From Adiantum capillus-veneris (taxonomy: Eukaryota; Streptophyta; Polypodiopsida; Polypodiales; Pteridaceae), in NCBI GenBank assembly GCA_014529385.2, contig CM043967.1, positions 130,821,182-130,885,181 of the forward strand: a DNA stretch of 64,000 nt. The letters are read 5' to 3'. The notes beneath the pieces are model-generated. The model did not search any database. It was given only the letters and a program-made list of their open reading frames with translations, and had not been told where the DNA came from. Positions within the stretch are counted from its first letter, which is position 1. Every line of letters begins with the position of its first letter. This document shows, in pieces, positions 1-11,507 of the stretch. The translations under genes were made by a program, and so were the position numbers.

Positions 1-157
1 TCTTCCTATGGTGAGTTGAAAAACACATTATTGTCTTAAGAGACGTTCCCAAAATATAATGAAAAATCCTAGATCTATCGTCCTCTAATGATGTAGAACT
101 TGTCTTCCTATGGTGAGTTGAAAAACACATTATTGTCTTGAGAGATGTTCCCAAATC
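1..157. repeat. Two tandem copies of a 102-bp unit
   Basis: A stretch beginning TCTTCCTATGGTGAGTTG at position 1 recurs at position 103 with only a few differences, giving a period of 102 bp. The second copy fades out at about 157, and the first may extend left of the window. No coding or structural RNA signal is visible in it. Confidence 0.7.
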
Positions 158-1555
158 ATAACTGGTTGCTGGTACCCCCTACTACTCGCTTTCTTCTATT
201 ATATTCATTTATCTCACAGTTTCCTTATGATTCCCTTCCTTACATCTCAAGGTAATATCCTACCCTTACCTCATAAAAGGAAAAGAGGAGAGAACTTAAA
301 TCCACGCCAAGGGAGTAGCATTGACGTTTCGTGCCCTCATCTAACCACTTGGGTAGCTGTCCTCAGCTGCTCCACTGCAGCCCATTGCATTGAAAAAAAA
401 AGATTGCCTTGCAACCCGCAGCCTCCTCTGGCTCACCCTTCCGCTTCGCCTGCACCCCTTGTCTTTTGTCCGGCGCCTTGCTGAGCACTCCAAGAGATAA
501 CGCCCTAGATAGCTCCTGAAGCACTTTTTGTGCTTTTCGATGTCGACCAAGGCACACTTAATTCCCCCCGCCCCCCCTTCTACGCGTTGCAATCGGGACG
601 TCCTCCTCACAGATTGCATGACGAGAATCTGTGTTGATTCTTCTCTTCTTTTAAATTGTATCATTTATTGGGGCATTTTGACAAAATTGAAGGGGCATTT
701 TTGGAATTTTTTGGCGAGGTATTTTAGAATTTCGACAAATTTCACGGTCATTTGCCTCAAAAAAGACGGGAGAGCGAAGAGAGCGAAGGTGGTGGTGTGA
801 GCGAAAGTAGAGGTATGCTATCTATGGCGTCCCGTTGTTTTTCTCTATGTGCTTTGTTACTGTATACGGTGCAGAAGCTTAGCTAGCTTGTAGCTATCCC
901 ATATTTCGTTTTACTTGGATGTTTACGAAAAGGACTCCTCAGATTGCTTTTTGTAGGCTTAAAGAGGGCATCTGAGGTGGTGGAACACTGTGTTTTTGCA
1001 ATGTTTATTAGGGCTAATAGATTTAAAACCATAAGAGTTGAGACCATAATTTTGAGCTCACATGACAATCCTATGTCTATTTTTCTGAAAAGATAGAGTT
1101 TGATCCGTGCACAAAAAAGATGTGGGCTCTTGTTCAGCTTCATTAAACGGGGATGATTTGTTTGAAGAGAAGCTGGTGGTTTGACAAATATGATGATGAG
1201 ATTTGATTTCTGACTGGTTAGTTGTAGTGACTAGGGTTGTGAGGTATATGAGGAGCTATGCCACGTAATGATAGTCTGCATGGTCTCGATGTACCTTTTC
1301 CTCTTTCAAAATGGAAAACATGGCCATTTGGTTGTATAGAAAGATGATGGCATTATCCGCTAGTAGCTACCTCACCTTAAACATTATGTTACGTTAGTGG
1401 ACTTTCATAATTGTTAGGCACTTGTTTGCTCTGTGTCTTGGCAATAAAATTTCCTTTAGGAGAACATCCTTGTTTTACAGTGCGTTGTAGATGGGTAAAT
1501 AGTTACCATACACAATGCAAGGTGGTGAATTTAGATAGAACAATGTCACAGACAA
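158..1555. other. Unassigned sequence, no gene seen
   Basis: Open frames here are short, overlap on opposite strands and carry no recognisable domain. The stretch has a C-rich patch near 567-580 and a purine-rich patch near 760-810. I see no LTR ends, TIRs, tRNA boxes or splice-bounded exon with family similarity. Confidence 0.5.
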
Positions 1556-1694
1556 GTATGCAACTATGACCGGCATGGGCATGCACGTCTTGCTAGAGGT
1601 TCACAAAGGTGCCAGGCTCAATCCTAAGCTAAGACTCATGCTAGGCTGTAGCAAAAGCATGTCCACGTAGCGCAAGTGAAGTGCGCACGTGACA
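1556..1694 (-). mobile_element. Truncated 3' LTR end of minus-strand element H
   Basis: This 139-bp piece closely matches 3979-4115. Both end in CACGTGACA, the reverse complement of the LTR start TGTCACGTG seen in the large element C (5053). Immediately to the right is CCCCTGTTA, which on the minus strand reads as a purine tract next to the LTR, as expected of a polypurine tract. The rest of this LTR to the left is missing. Confidence 0.6.
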
Positions 1695-2400
1695 TCCCCT
1701 GTTAAAGGTGAGGCACAACTGCCGAACTTCTATTCTTGAATTCTTTCCGGACTTCTGATGCTGACTGCTTCTGATGCATGTGGATGCATAACCAATGAAA
1801 ACTCCTCCGAACTGGTGGATACTGCGGATGTAGGTCTGGTGCGATGTAAACACCGACCATACGAGTTGCTAGGTAGGCTTACTACTATCGTAGAATACCA
1901 GCCTTCATGCTAACTTTGCCTTGCGAGCAAGTACTACCACTCCAATAGTCCTGTTGTGAAAACATTGCGGGTGAAGTTGAAAGGTAAGGGTGCTCGGAGG
2001 TATTTCCAAGGGTTTTTTCTCGACGGAAGTGGATGCACGCTACATTCGAATGCGAATGTAGAAGAGGGTTAGGGATCCTATTTCCAACTCCTTCCATATC
2101 CGTAGACAAGGCAAGTAGATCTTGGTACTCAAGATCTGGGTTGTCGTGTATCCGATGTCGATCTTCCTTCAAAGACATGGCAATGAAGATGGGAGCTAAT
2201 AAGTCCATGATCGGGACTCGAAAATTCTTTCAGGGAAAAAAACTCGGGCGAGGTTCTTTGGGTTCTTGGTTCTGCTTGGATTCTTGGTTGTTTTTTGGTT
2301 CTTGGGTTCTCGGGTTCTTGAGTTCTTGAGGTTCTCGATTCTTGATGGTTCACCGTTCTTCCCTTGAGTTCGCAAAGTCGAAGCACACAACCCTCAAAGG
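1695..2400 (-). mobile_element. Internal remnant of minus-strand LTR element H
   Basis: The stretch lies between two LTR pieces of one family. Its right part (about 2220-2350) is rich in GTTCTTGAG-type repeats, the reverse complement of the CTCAAGAACC repeats in the leader of element C (6590-6710). That fits a minus-strand leader. No intact gag or pol frame and no clear primer-binding site is visible, so this is a decayed or internally deleted copy. Confidence 0.45.
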
Positions 2401-2528
2401 CCCTCTCGCTCTGTTGCCAGAGAAAGTACTTTCTTTATTCTTGCACAATGCTGATACAATGTCTAAATGCTGAGATGCTGATGCTAATGATGTTGGGTAC
2501 TAATGGTATTGCGGGGTACTTTGGTATT

Positions 2529-2760
2529 GAGGTACTGAGAGGTTCTATGTCGACGATGATGACGACGACGACGAGGTACTGATGGGTTCTATGTCGACGA
2601 CGATGACGTCAATGACAAGGTACTGATGGGGTCTATGTTGATGACGATGATGTTGACGACGAGGTACTGATGGGTTCTGTGTTGACGACGATGATATCGA
2701 CGACGAGGTACTTGTGGGTCTATGTCAACGACGAGGTATTGATGGGTCTATGTTGACAAG
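2529..2760. repeat. 44-bp minisatellite inside LTR
   Basis: Units start at 2529, 2573, 2617, 2661 and 2705, each beginning GAGGTACTGA or a close variant and carrying a GACGACGATGA-rich second half. A shortened unit of 28 bp follows at 2733. It appears to be an expansion of the short GTCGATGACGA-like tract found once in related LTR copies (for example near 40725-40760). Confidence 0.8.
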
Positions 2761-3157
2761 GCAAAAGGGGTACTAGGTACTCGGGTATTTTGTCGACGAC
2801 GACGAGTCTATGGCTGAATGCTTAAAACTGTTCCGTCGACTTGGCCGCAATGGAATGACCGACTGCGACAAGGGAATGGCTGATCTGCTGGGGGTGCTGC
2901 GGCGGGAAGTTGGGAAAGGTAAAAATGCTGGCTGTCTTGGCTGAAAACGCTGATCATCAAGGCTGAAAATGCTGATGGAGAAGAAGGCTGAAAACGCTAT
3001 TTGTTGGCGTGCGATTCCCAAGTCTACAGGTTTCTCTGCTACTGCTGCCTCTTCTGTCTTCCACTAGCGTCCAAGGGATTTCTTTTATAGGTCCTTCAGC
3101 CATTTGCCCTACCTACATTCCAAGTTCCAACAAGGGTAAATGAAAAGTCACTTATTA

Positions 3158-3892
3158 GCCTTTCGGCAGCATGCGCAGCTTGTGACCATCCTTTGGAGAG
3201 TGAGCGTCACTGTCTTTGGGGCTGCCCTATGGCACAACAGGTTTGGCTTTGGGTCCTTCGGGCCGATGCCAGCTCTTTCCACAACACGACAATACACTTG
3301 GGGGACAGCTGCTTGGTCCAGTCTCATGGGCCCTGCACTACAGTTTGAGCTATCCTCCACTAGCAGGATGATAGTGATACAGGGGGGTCGACCTACACTC
3401 CAGTCTGCTACAGAGCTTATTCCACAAGAGTGGTGCTGTGAGAAAGAGGTGTGTTGGGAGCTTGTTTGTGGCCTGACACTCTGGTTCATCTGGCGGGCCT
3501 GTTGCTTCCGCATCTTCAAGGCTCGCCTTGTGCCACTAGCGGAGATTGTTCGAGATTTTTGGCTGGAGTTGATCCATACTTTGAGGGGACAATTCGAGAG
3601 ACTTGGGCAGCTTTTGACCTCATGTGGGAGCGTAGAGAGGCGTTTCTTCGACTCTGGCGCCATGGGCCTTTCTTCACCATGATTCGGGGTGAGCTTAGAT
3701 GGCACTACTGTCCACCTGTGTGGCTTTTCCCTCCTCCCATCTCCTGATTTAGCCTCATTGTACATATGCTGTTTTTTCATTGGGAGAGTCTCCCCTTATT
3801 ATGATTGTTGTAGCCCTCTCTAGTAGAGGTGGTTGTAGCCCTTTGGGCAGTTTTCTTAACTAATAGAAGGATCTTTTTCTCGGAAAAAAAAG
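3158..3892 (+). mobile_element. 5'-truncated LINE 3' end with 11-bp target duplication
   Basis: The segment ends in a short A8 tail and is flanked by the 11-bp repeat GTCACTTATTA at 3147-3157 and 3893-3903, the mark of target-primed reverse transcription. Its reading frames give the C-terminal tail of a plant LINE polyprotein: first frame to about 3590 (WGTAAWSSLMGPALQFE, LTLWFIWRACCFRIF), then after a frameshift LRLWRHGPFFTMIRGELRW ending at the stop near 3747. RT and endonuclease are absent because of truncation. The 210-aa antisense frame over the same stretch is a shadow. Confidence 0.8.
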
Positions 3893-4115
3893 GTCACTTA
3901 TTAATAAAATACACTCTAAGAGGTGGTTCACGCGCAGTAAATGCCTAAGTGCTAAATTGCGGTCTTGTGCAAGAGAGGGTATGCAACTATGACCGGCCTA
4001 GGCATGCATGTCCTTGTAGAGGCTCACAAAGGTGCCAAGCTCAGTCCTAAGCGAACTCATGCTAGACTGTAGCAGAAGCATATCCACGTAGCGCAAGTGA
4101 AGTGCACACGTGACA

Positions 4116-4894
4116 TTGCACATTATATTAAGGATGGAGAGAGATGCATTTCATGCATTTGCGATGCTTGTGCCCATTAAAAAAAAAAACCTTACGTACG
4201 TATGGTGTGGAGTTGGTACCGTTCTCCATGTTTATAATAATACTGTAGGGAACGTGCCCTTCCCCCACCACTTTTATCCCCTCCATTGTTGAAGGGTGAC
4301 TTCTGCTTCTCCTCCAGTGTTGGAGGGACTTTCTTATTGTAAAATACTGCAGCTGTACAAGGAACAACTCATTACGGATGCTTTATGAAGACATGTATCG
4401 TTCCACGTTGCCATGCTGTAGTGTATTATCTATTGTTGGTCACACAAAAATTCTTCAGCCCTTGCCACCTTCATCTACAATCTTTTGAATACAAATGATG
4501 TTAATTCATTGCTTTAATGTGTACATGATGTGATCTAAGTACTTTTGAGATCACATAGAGGAAATCAAAATTCTAAATATAAGTGTACCCTTGGTATTGG
4601 TCGTGTGACCAATACCAACAAAGCACAATCTTGGATGGATCAGCTCCTAGATCTTCCTTACATTGTTCCACCACCCTGCCACTAGTATACCGTTTGCCAT
4701 CGTCATCCCTTCTGCGACTTTTGCAAACATGTCGAGTGTCGCATTCATTTTTCTACCATGTCTACCAATACCTGCACTACTTCTGCCGTTCTTGGTCTCA
4801 GGGTACGTTGAATCCCGTATTGTCCATCCATAGGGACGCACTTGTGCCCAACACGACCTCGTAGATTTTGGGACACCCCATCTCATCATGAACG
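4116..4894. other. Unassigned sequence, no gene seen
   Basis: This stretch lies between element H and a fragment of an E-family LTR. Short frames only, with no domain, TIR or LTR terminus recognised. Confidence 0.45.
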
Positions 4895-5045
4895 TTAGCG
4901 TCTTGCAAATGAGGCCCAAGGGTCCTTATAAACTTACATGGGATGCCCAAGAGTAGAACCCAAAAGCACGAGTTCAAAAAGCACTTGCACTCAGACACAT
5001 CTACTCTCCAGAAGCTCATGCCAAAACGAAGTTTGCCAGCACAAA
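4895..5045 (-). mobile_element. E-family LTR fragment
   Basis: The sequence matches the middle of the E-family LTR at about 34660-34775, sharing blocks such as ACATGGGATGCCC, AAAAAGCACTTGCAC and CATCTACTCTCCA. It stops where the LTR of element C begins (5053). This suggests that C inserted into, or recombined next to, an older minus-strand E-type LTR. Confidence 0.65.
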
Positions 5046-5052
5046 ACGTGGA

Positions 5053-6248
5053 TGTCACGTGCACATTATGTGCATGTGGACAAGCTACTTCAGGTCTAGG
5101 GTTCAGGTCAGCTTAGGAAATGTTCTGGCACCTTTGTGAGCCTTTGCGCAGGCCGTGCATGTCCAGGCACTTAGAGTAGTTGCATATCCTCTAGTTGCAC
5201 ACAGCATGACAGTCAATAGCCATCATGAGCATTTTACAGTTCACAGAACCCATTTTCCCTATTTTAGCCATTTTTCACTTATTATTAATAAGTGACTTTG
5301 TTGGGAAATTGGGTAGGGCAAATTGACTAAGTGGATATATAAGAAAAGCTAGCGCTAGCACTTTTTGGCAGAAGAGGCAGCAGAGTCCCTACACTTGCAG
5401 TGCACCTTCTTAGCAAGAACCGACATAATTACTTAGCGTTTTTCAGCCATCAAAACCAGCCTAGCGTTTTCAGCAATTGCAGATCATCAGCATTTTGCAG
5501 ATTGCAGATCACCCCTTGCGTTAGCAAATCACAGAAGACCTAGCGTTTTCTGCAGCGACAAGCCTAGCGTTTTCAGCAGTACCCCATCAGCCTAGCGTTT
5601 TTGCATTTGCAGATTCACATCACGTTTGCAGATTCTTGGCGACAGGATCAGCCATTGCATCAGCATCTAGACACCGCAGATCAAGTCCCAAACCTTGCAG
5701 ATCTTACCTTCCCGCAGCAGATCCTCGCCGCGTGGTCAGATCAACCAGCGTTTTCAGTTTCAGCCCGCTGTTTGCAGATTTCAGCGTCTGCGTCGTCCTC
5801 TTCGCCGTCACGTCTTCCTCATCGCCGTCCTCGCCTACACAGTGTCAGATTCAACAAATAGCAGATTTGCAGATTTCAGTCCTTAGCGTTTTCAGTTTTC
5901 AGCCCGTCTCGTCGCCGTCATCATTGTCATCGACATTGTCGGCAAGTCCATTGCATCTAGATCATTGTACTAGATTTGTGCAATCAATAGCATAAACCTC
6001 TCTCACCATAGAAAGTGGGGCCCTTGGAGGAGGGTTTGACAACATTTCTGGCGTCGTATTCTTCTCTCTCTTTCTCTCAGTCTCAGCACCTTCATTCACA
6101 GTGTTTATCCACTTTGTTTGTGATCATTTGCACTCTCTCACTAAAGGAATGGAAGGCTCTTCCTTCCGTAAATAAAAGGAACCCTTGAGCACGGTTCGGA
6201 ATACTCATCTTGAGCAAAGTTCAACATTCACTTCCGCTGCACCTTACA
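5053..6248 (+). repeat. 5' LTR of element C
   Basis: It starts TGTCACGTGCAC and ends ...CCTTACA just before the PBS. It matches 28330-29064 and, in reverse complement, the solo LTR 40438-41643. A TATA box (TATATAA, 5336-5342) lies in the middle, so transcription probably starts near 5370. Downstream, 5430-5910 contains many degenerate copies of AGCGTTTTCAGC and TTGCAGATT. Confidence 0.85.
5336..5342 (+). promoter_or_regulatory. TATA box of element C LTR
   Basis: TATATAA preserved in the 5' LTR and in the corresponding position of the truncated 3' LTR (about 28631-28638), in the context GTGGATATATAAGAAAAG. It is the only strong TATA match in this LTR. Confidence 0.6.
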
Positions 6249-6261
6249 TTGGTATCAGAGC
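6249..6261 (+). promoter_or_regulatory. Primer-binding site of element C (initiator Met tRNA)
   Basis: TTGGTATCAGAGC directly follows the LTR end CA. TGGTATCAGAGC is the usual plant LTR-retrotransposon PBS, complementary to the 3' end of tRNA-iMet. Confidence 0.9.
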
Positions 6262-6725
6262 TTTGACAGTGTTCTGTATCACTCAAGGAAAGAACCACAA
6301 GATTTTTTTTTGCTTGTTGCGGTCGCAAGTAATCCAAGTCCACTTGGGCGTGTCGATTCCTTATCGTGTTTTTGAAGAGTGACAGGAAGTCCAAGAAAGA
6401 AGGGCTTGTCCGGCCTCCCCTTGTTCCTCTTTTCACTCATTGAGAGTGGACCGTGCACTTAGCGGCCGGCCAATTAACCTGAGGTGTAAAAAAGCAATCT
6501 TGGTGTGAGTGCAAGGCCGCCAAGGGGTGCACCCGCAGGGAGGAGTAGAGCTTGGGTAAGAGAAGATCTTCTCTAACACAGATTGCAAGCTAAAGAAAGA
6601 CTTCGAGAACTCAAGAACCTCGAGAACTCAAGAACCTCAAGGACTCAAGGACTCAAGAACCTCAAGAACCCAAGAACCACAAGAACCCAAGTTCCTCGTG
6701 AACTTAAGTACCAAGAACTGAGTGT
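6262..6725 (+). other. Untranslated leader of element C
   Basis: Non-coding leader between PBS and gag. From about 6590 to 6715 it is a run of imperfect direct repeats of CTCAAGAACC / AACCCAAGAACC. The same kind of repeat, inverted, is seen near 2260-2340 in element H. Confidence 0.6.
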
Positions 6726-6922
6726 ATGGTCATCACCCGAAGCGGAATGGATACTTTGTGTGAAGGTGATGAGCATGGAGGTGGCGAAGAAGAATTTTCT
6801 CAACCAAGAGGTTTTTCCGACCTTCCTCCCTTTCCATCTACGCCACGGTTTGCACCAAATCCTATGGAGGCTTTCGTCAATATGATGATGGACATGATGT
6901 TACAACAAGAAGCGCAACGCGT
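6726..6922 (+). pseudogene. gag N-terminus of element C, split by element B
   Basis: The frame begins MVITRSGMDTLCEGDEHGGG and runs to ...MLQQEAQR, where element B's LTR begins (6923). It resumes on the other side of B at 25136 as ...VALDREREQA. The joined peptide is an acidic N-terminal segment followed by a charged heptad-rich helix. The insertion breaks the gene. Confidence 0.75.
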
Positions 6923-8117
6923 TGTCGTGCCGTGGCACATACATAACGTGAAATAAAAACATTCGTCTCACTCTTGACACTTCTCGATGTATGCAAATAA
7001 AAGCAATCATGTATATATTGTGATATATGTTGAAGCGTCTACTTCGTTCATTATCATGTACATACCTATCCGGGGAGTTGTGGCCCTAGATGTGGCGCAT
7101 TTGCGTGCTTTTCCACTTGATAAGATGCTTAATTTGGTTTGACAATGTACATAGTCCAAGTGTTTCATGGTGGCACACTCATCTCGCCTATAAAGACTGA
7201 TGCGAGGAAAAACTACCAAAAATAGCAGCTAACAGGCGTCGTTGCAGAATTGCATGGAAAGTGACCCAAAATGATGAAAAATGATGCTTATCTATGCTTT
7301 TTATGATTATGCGAGTGATCCCACAAATTTAGGGATTTTTCTACTCCGTTTGGGATTTTTCGCATAAAAAATGGCATTTTTTTTTCTAAAAAATGAGCTG
7401 GAAATGACCTAGTTTTGGTCCAAAATGGAAAAATGGCCCAAAAATTGACACATCAGCTCATATTGCCGTGGGTAAGAGAGAGAGGACTGCTTTTTACAGG
7501 AAAAACTAGCAATTTTTCTCTACTGTGCAATAGCTTCCATGGTTGCCCAATCTATGTGTGCTGCAATCCCGTCTCTTCGCAATCTTGTATCTGAGCTTGT
7601 AAGGGAGTGAATTAGGGTTTCCTCTTATCAAAATGGTGATTGGGCTTCACTTTAGAAGCTCATAAATCTCTGTAAAACCAGAAAATTGTCATCGTGAAGG
7701 TGGAAGCTCGAGCATTCCTTTCAATTGTTTGATGTTATGACTATGTAATGGGGGGCGAGGCTACATGATACCATGAAAGAGGTTTGTGTTTTGATTGAGA
7801 ATTGTGCTTGTATGAACATTGAGGTTTCATGGCTGAAACTTTAGTGTTTTTAAATGGTCTTTTAGAGTGAAATTGAATGTGATTTGGTGATCCTCTCATC
7901 ATATTCTCGACTACGAAAACAAGCAGACTCCAAGCACGATAGGAAAGAGGGTTTGTGACTTTGCTGTCACGAACGCTCTTAGATTTTTTGTCACCCTTAG
8001 AAAGAGGGTTGGTGATTCTCCACAAACGCTTTTTCACAAAGTGTTTGTGACTCTCATCACGAACTCTTACAGCCAGAGGTTTTGCACCTTCGCAGCTAGA
8101 CTGTACACATTCTAACA
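6923..8117 (+). repeat. 5' LTR of element B
   Basis: It begins TGTCGTGCCGTGGCAC and ends ...TCTAACA. It aligns throughout with 23935-25135, with scattered substitutions and small indels. A likely TATA box, TATAAAG, is at 7189-7195 (24201-24207 in the 3' copy), inside the conserved context CTCGCCTATAAAGACTGATGCG-like sequence, which is shared by both copies. Confidence 0.85.
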
Positions 8118-8200
8118 TTTCTGGTGAACCCGACGCGAAGCAACTGGGGTGCGGGTTCAAAAACTTGTTTTGAAAGCTTTAATTACAAATAATTAAAGCT
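8118..8200 (+). promoter_or_regulatory. Leader and putative PBS of element B
   Basis: Just after the LTR end comes TTTCTGGTGAACCCGACGCG. A PBS should start with TGG, and TGGTGAACCCGACGCG at about 8122 is the candidate. I cannot assign it to a tRNA. It differs from the tRNA-iMet PBS of most other elements in the window. Confidence 0.4.
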
Positions 8201-9681
8201 ATGGATCAGCAAGAGCAACAAGGCATGCGTTTTGATCAAGGCACAATGCAAATGTTTCAAGTATTCGCCATGTTTATGCAACAACAACAGTCCGCAGAAG
8301 GAAGGGAGGTGTCAGCAACCAAAGCCCTTCAAGCTATTGTGAACAAAATGGACCAATTTGAAGGGAAAGATGTCACAAAGTTTCTTCGTGGTTATGTAAG
8401 GGAGATGGAGCTACAACGGGTTTGAGAGGTAGACATGATTCGTAGTTTTGAGCTTGTTGTGGTCCCAGAGATTAGAGACCATGTAAGGGGAATCAGGGAG
8501 GAGCATGGAGAAGGTTGGGAGCAATTCAAATTAGCCCTAAAGGAGGAATACTTCATGGAGGACTCTGAAAGGGTTACAAAAAGGACCTTCTTGGAATGGG
8601 TTGCAAAGCCAAAAGAAGGACTTTCCATCACCGAACTGTTGAGAGAGTTTGAGTGGCGTTATGCTCAGTTGTCAGGAACAGAGCGAGCCACTTTGGATAG
8701 TGAAAAGACTGAATTGTTTCTTCAAGTTGCAGGTTCTGAGCTCCAAGAAAAGCTAGAACTACTCCTTGAAGACAAGAATACAGAACAGGGTCTTAAGGCT
8801 GAGTAGAAAGAGGTTGAAGACGTGGTCTCATTGCTTGCTAAGAGACAACGTTGTAGGGGCAAGATGGTGGTGAATGGTACTACCTCTCCTCCTAGCACGT
8901 CAGAGATTCCATCAAAGCCTACTGTTGTGAATCCAAAAGGTGATAATTCAATGCTTGATGAGCTTGTTAAGGGCATGCGAGAAATGAAGTTAAAGCTAAC
9001 AAGACTTGAAGAGAAAGGGCAACCTGCTGTTGCAGGACAAAAATCCCAAAGCAAAGAAGGATTTGTGTACAGATGCATATGGTGTGATGGCACAGACCAT
9101 GGCAGAAGGGATTGTGATAGCTTTAGTGATGCCTTAAAGATCTTGTGTTTTTTAAGGATAGCAAGATCCATCTGCGGGAGATAGGTATGCCATTAGGAAC
9201 TAACTTTGGAAAAGGAAGTATGCGGAAGTTAGTGGAGGATATGGCGACTAGTCATTTGCAGTGGAGGCTGCTACCTATGGGGCAAAGATAGAGCTAATTC
9301 CAAAGAAAGTGTTAAAGTATACTCCAGATGATTTTGAGGAGGTTGATAGCTTGTGGCCATATGCAGTAGCTTCAGCCGAAAAAGGGAAGGTAACTAAACA
9401 TGTATTACATGAAGCTGGTGATTGCATACGCCATACAACAGGTTGGGATGACCTTGTGGACTCTTTATCAGTGCATGCCTATCTTGCAAAATGCTATAAC
9501 AATGAAGCAATTGTGGAAGAGAAGCGCAAACGTGAGAATGGAGATGCAGGTCCTTCTACTTCAAAGAGGGTCACAAGAGCTAGTGGAAGAAAGGATCCAC
9601 GACCTTCTTATGAGGCTCCACCACAATGTGCCTCCTCCTCCTGAGATTCCTATGGAGGAGGCATCTACAGGGAAGAAGAAA
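8201..9681 (+). pseudogene. Element B gag with CCHC zinc knuckle (degenerate)
   Basis: A capsid-like gag starts MDQQEQQGMRFDQG at 8201. It is broken by a stop near 8423, another near 8804, and a shift after about 9147. The zinc knuckle CIWCDGTDHGRRDC (C-x2-C-x4-H-x4-C) lies around 9074-9115. A following segment around 9261-9640 (VLKYTPDDFEEVDSLWPYAV) is a spacer region of this gypsy lineage. Capsid segments such as KFLRGYVREMELQ and FKLALKEEYF are in order, so the gene decayed by point changes rather than rearrangement. Confidence 0.7.
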
Positions 9682-9762
9682 TAGCAAGGAAAAGCTAAAG
9701 CAAACGGCATTGCATACAAACTACAATCTGACATTGAAGCTGCAACAAATTTAAAGCAGGTA

Positions 9763-10578
9763 TTGGAGGAAAGGATCTTGAATAGCAAAGTTGAGTTTAC
9801 CTTGGGTGAGGTTCTTTGCATTGATAAACGCGAGTTTCATGAAGAAATTATAGATATCATAAAAAGAAAGAGGCAAACTCTCACTGAGTCTATTCCTCCA
9901 CAATCTGAGGGTGAAGGGGAGTCACTTAAGGCACATGGAATACATGTCCAAGAGAGTGATTGTGATGAAAGTGTGGTAGGATGCTACTAGTCTTCTCGAA
10001 GAGATGCACATGCTAGATTTGCAGATGATGATGATGATGATGATGAGGCCTCCTATAAAAGCCACTACTGCAAAAGTCATTGGGCAAGAGCTACAACAGA
10101 AACTTTAGTCAAGGTGGGTGATCTTGAGGAGCCATATGTTGCATTGATAGATCATGGCTCGGAGATCAATCTTATGTCCAAGAGTCTTTACGTGAAGGGT
10201 AAGTGGCCGATAGACACAGACCATGGGTGGATGATTAGAGCTGCAAATAACTCATCTGGGGCTTGTCCAAATGTGAAAGTGACGATTGGTAATGTGAAGG
10301 ATGAGCAAAACTTCTTTGTGCAGGAGATGTCTACCTATCCTCTTATCCTTGGGCAGACATACATCACAGCCGTTCGCATGGAAACAAAGGTCTTGGATGA
10401 TGGTTTTGCTTATGCTAGGGTAAAGAGCAGACATGGGAAGCGAGCTGTGCAATTTTTGACTCTGTGTGTGAATCACGAGAGGAACCGCAATAGTCTTTGT
10501 GAGTATCCTCTACCAAAAACAAACAAAGAGTTCAAAGAGTACAGGGAGACAAGGGGTTTTGGCCATGTACCATTGTAA
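9763..10578 (+). pseudogene. Element B aspartic protease region (degenerate)
   Basis: The second part (10114-10578) holds a retropepsin: catalytic loop ALIDHGSEINL (canonical D-T/S-G; here D-H-G), a distant flap region and TYPLILGQTYI near the C-terminus. Upstream, 9763-9990 is a charged linker, then stops and a (GAT)n run at 10026-10045. Asp is present but the second loop residue is His, and the frame is interrupted, so activity is unlikely. Confidence 0.65.
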
Positions 10579-10615
10579 AGCGGGATTGCAATGGTACAAG
10601 AAGAAAAAAACTCTC

Positions 10616-11036
10616 TGTAACAGACTTGGACACTCCAAGTAAAGAATCAATCACACCAGCACCAAATAACCACTTCAAAACAGTTCATAGTTCACAATAG
10701 ATTTGCACTGGCCTGGGGGAGTTCCGTGCCTAGAGATATTGGCCCAAAAGATTGGCGTCCCTTTCGGTATTTCTTTATGTATTAATCAGTTCAAAGTACA
10801 AGAGAGTGTTAGGGTTTCACTCTCAGACTCTGCGTCCAGATGCTCTGCAGAGTGTGTGCCCAAACCACTTATTTAAAGTTTACAAGGGATGCCAAAAGCA
10901 GAGCCCCAAAAGCTTCAGATCCAAAAGCCTAAAAGCAAAGACTCTTTTTCTCTCTCAAACTCACTTGAGTTTTTAAAATAAAGCAAACTCTCTCTCTTTC
11001 TCTTCTCAAATTACGTAGGAAAAATAAAGCAATAGT

Positions 11037-11095
<59 letters not shown>

Positions 11096-11359
11096 TCTCC
11101 AATTTGCGTAGGAAAAAGCTGACGCCAAAAGCTGAAAAACCGCTGCACTTTACGGAAATTCTGCCACGTCATCATCACGGAAAATCAGCTCTGCTGCCCT
11201 TTTAGGGTTAGGGTTAGGGTTAGGATTTCTGTAGTTTTTAGGGTTTCTGGCAGATGTTAGGGTTTGCAGGTTATAGGTTAGGGTTTCCAGAATGTGGGTT
11301 TTCAGCTGCAGTCAGGGTTCCCGCATGCTCTCGGGCAAACACATCATCACTTTGTGACA
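10616..11359 (-). mobile_element. Solo LTR (F/D family) inserted in element B
   Basis: The 744-bp LTR runs TGTAACAGACTTGG ... CTTTGTGACA, flanked by a perfect 5-bp target duplication CTCTC (10611-10615 and 11360-11364). Minus orientation is shown by the shared LTR core, which reads TTGGCGTCCCTTTCGGTATT on the + strand (10752-10771), and by TTAGGG-type repeats (11205-11300) that lie as CCCTAA near the LTR 5' end in element F. A (CT)n run occupies 11039-11093. No internal region remains, so it arose by LTR-LTR recombination. Confidence 0.85.
11039..11093. repeat. (TC)n microsatellite
   Basis: About 27 uninterrupted TC dinucleotides inside the solo LTR. The same LTR family carries a shorter run at 13080-13110 in element F's 5' LTR and almost none in its 3' LTR, so the tract is unstable. 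Confidence 0.95.
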
Positions 11360-11507
11360 CTCTCGCCTGACCCAACGCGAGAAGAAGCTTTTTCTACAGG
11401 TTTTTAGGGATTAACAGAGCATGGGTCAGTATGTTTTATGAAGCTTGAGGATATGAAAAGAAGTGCACGACAATATGTATATAGTGTGCAAAAATACATG
11501 AGAGAAA

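Larger units (their letters stand above)
2401..4115 (-). mobile_element. 5' LTR of minus-strand element H (C family)
   Basis: The right end (CACGTGACA at 4107-4115) and several GCTGAAAAxGC blocks around 2800-3010 are the reverse complement of sequence in the LTR of element C. The LTR contains a 44-bp minisatellite (2529-2760) and is interrupted by a 5'-truncated LINE (3158-3892). The left boundary is approximate. Confidence 0.55.

Noticed and set aside
227-800. Several 60-107-codon frames near the left edge
   Set aside because: They overlap on both strands, have skewed composition from C- and CT-rich sequence and show no conserved motif.
3148-3780. 210-codon minus-strand open frame
   Set aside because: Antisense of a LINE C-terminal region whose sense frames show recognisable LINE residues.
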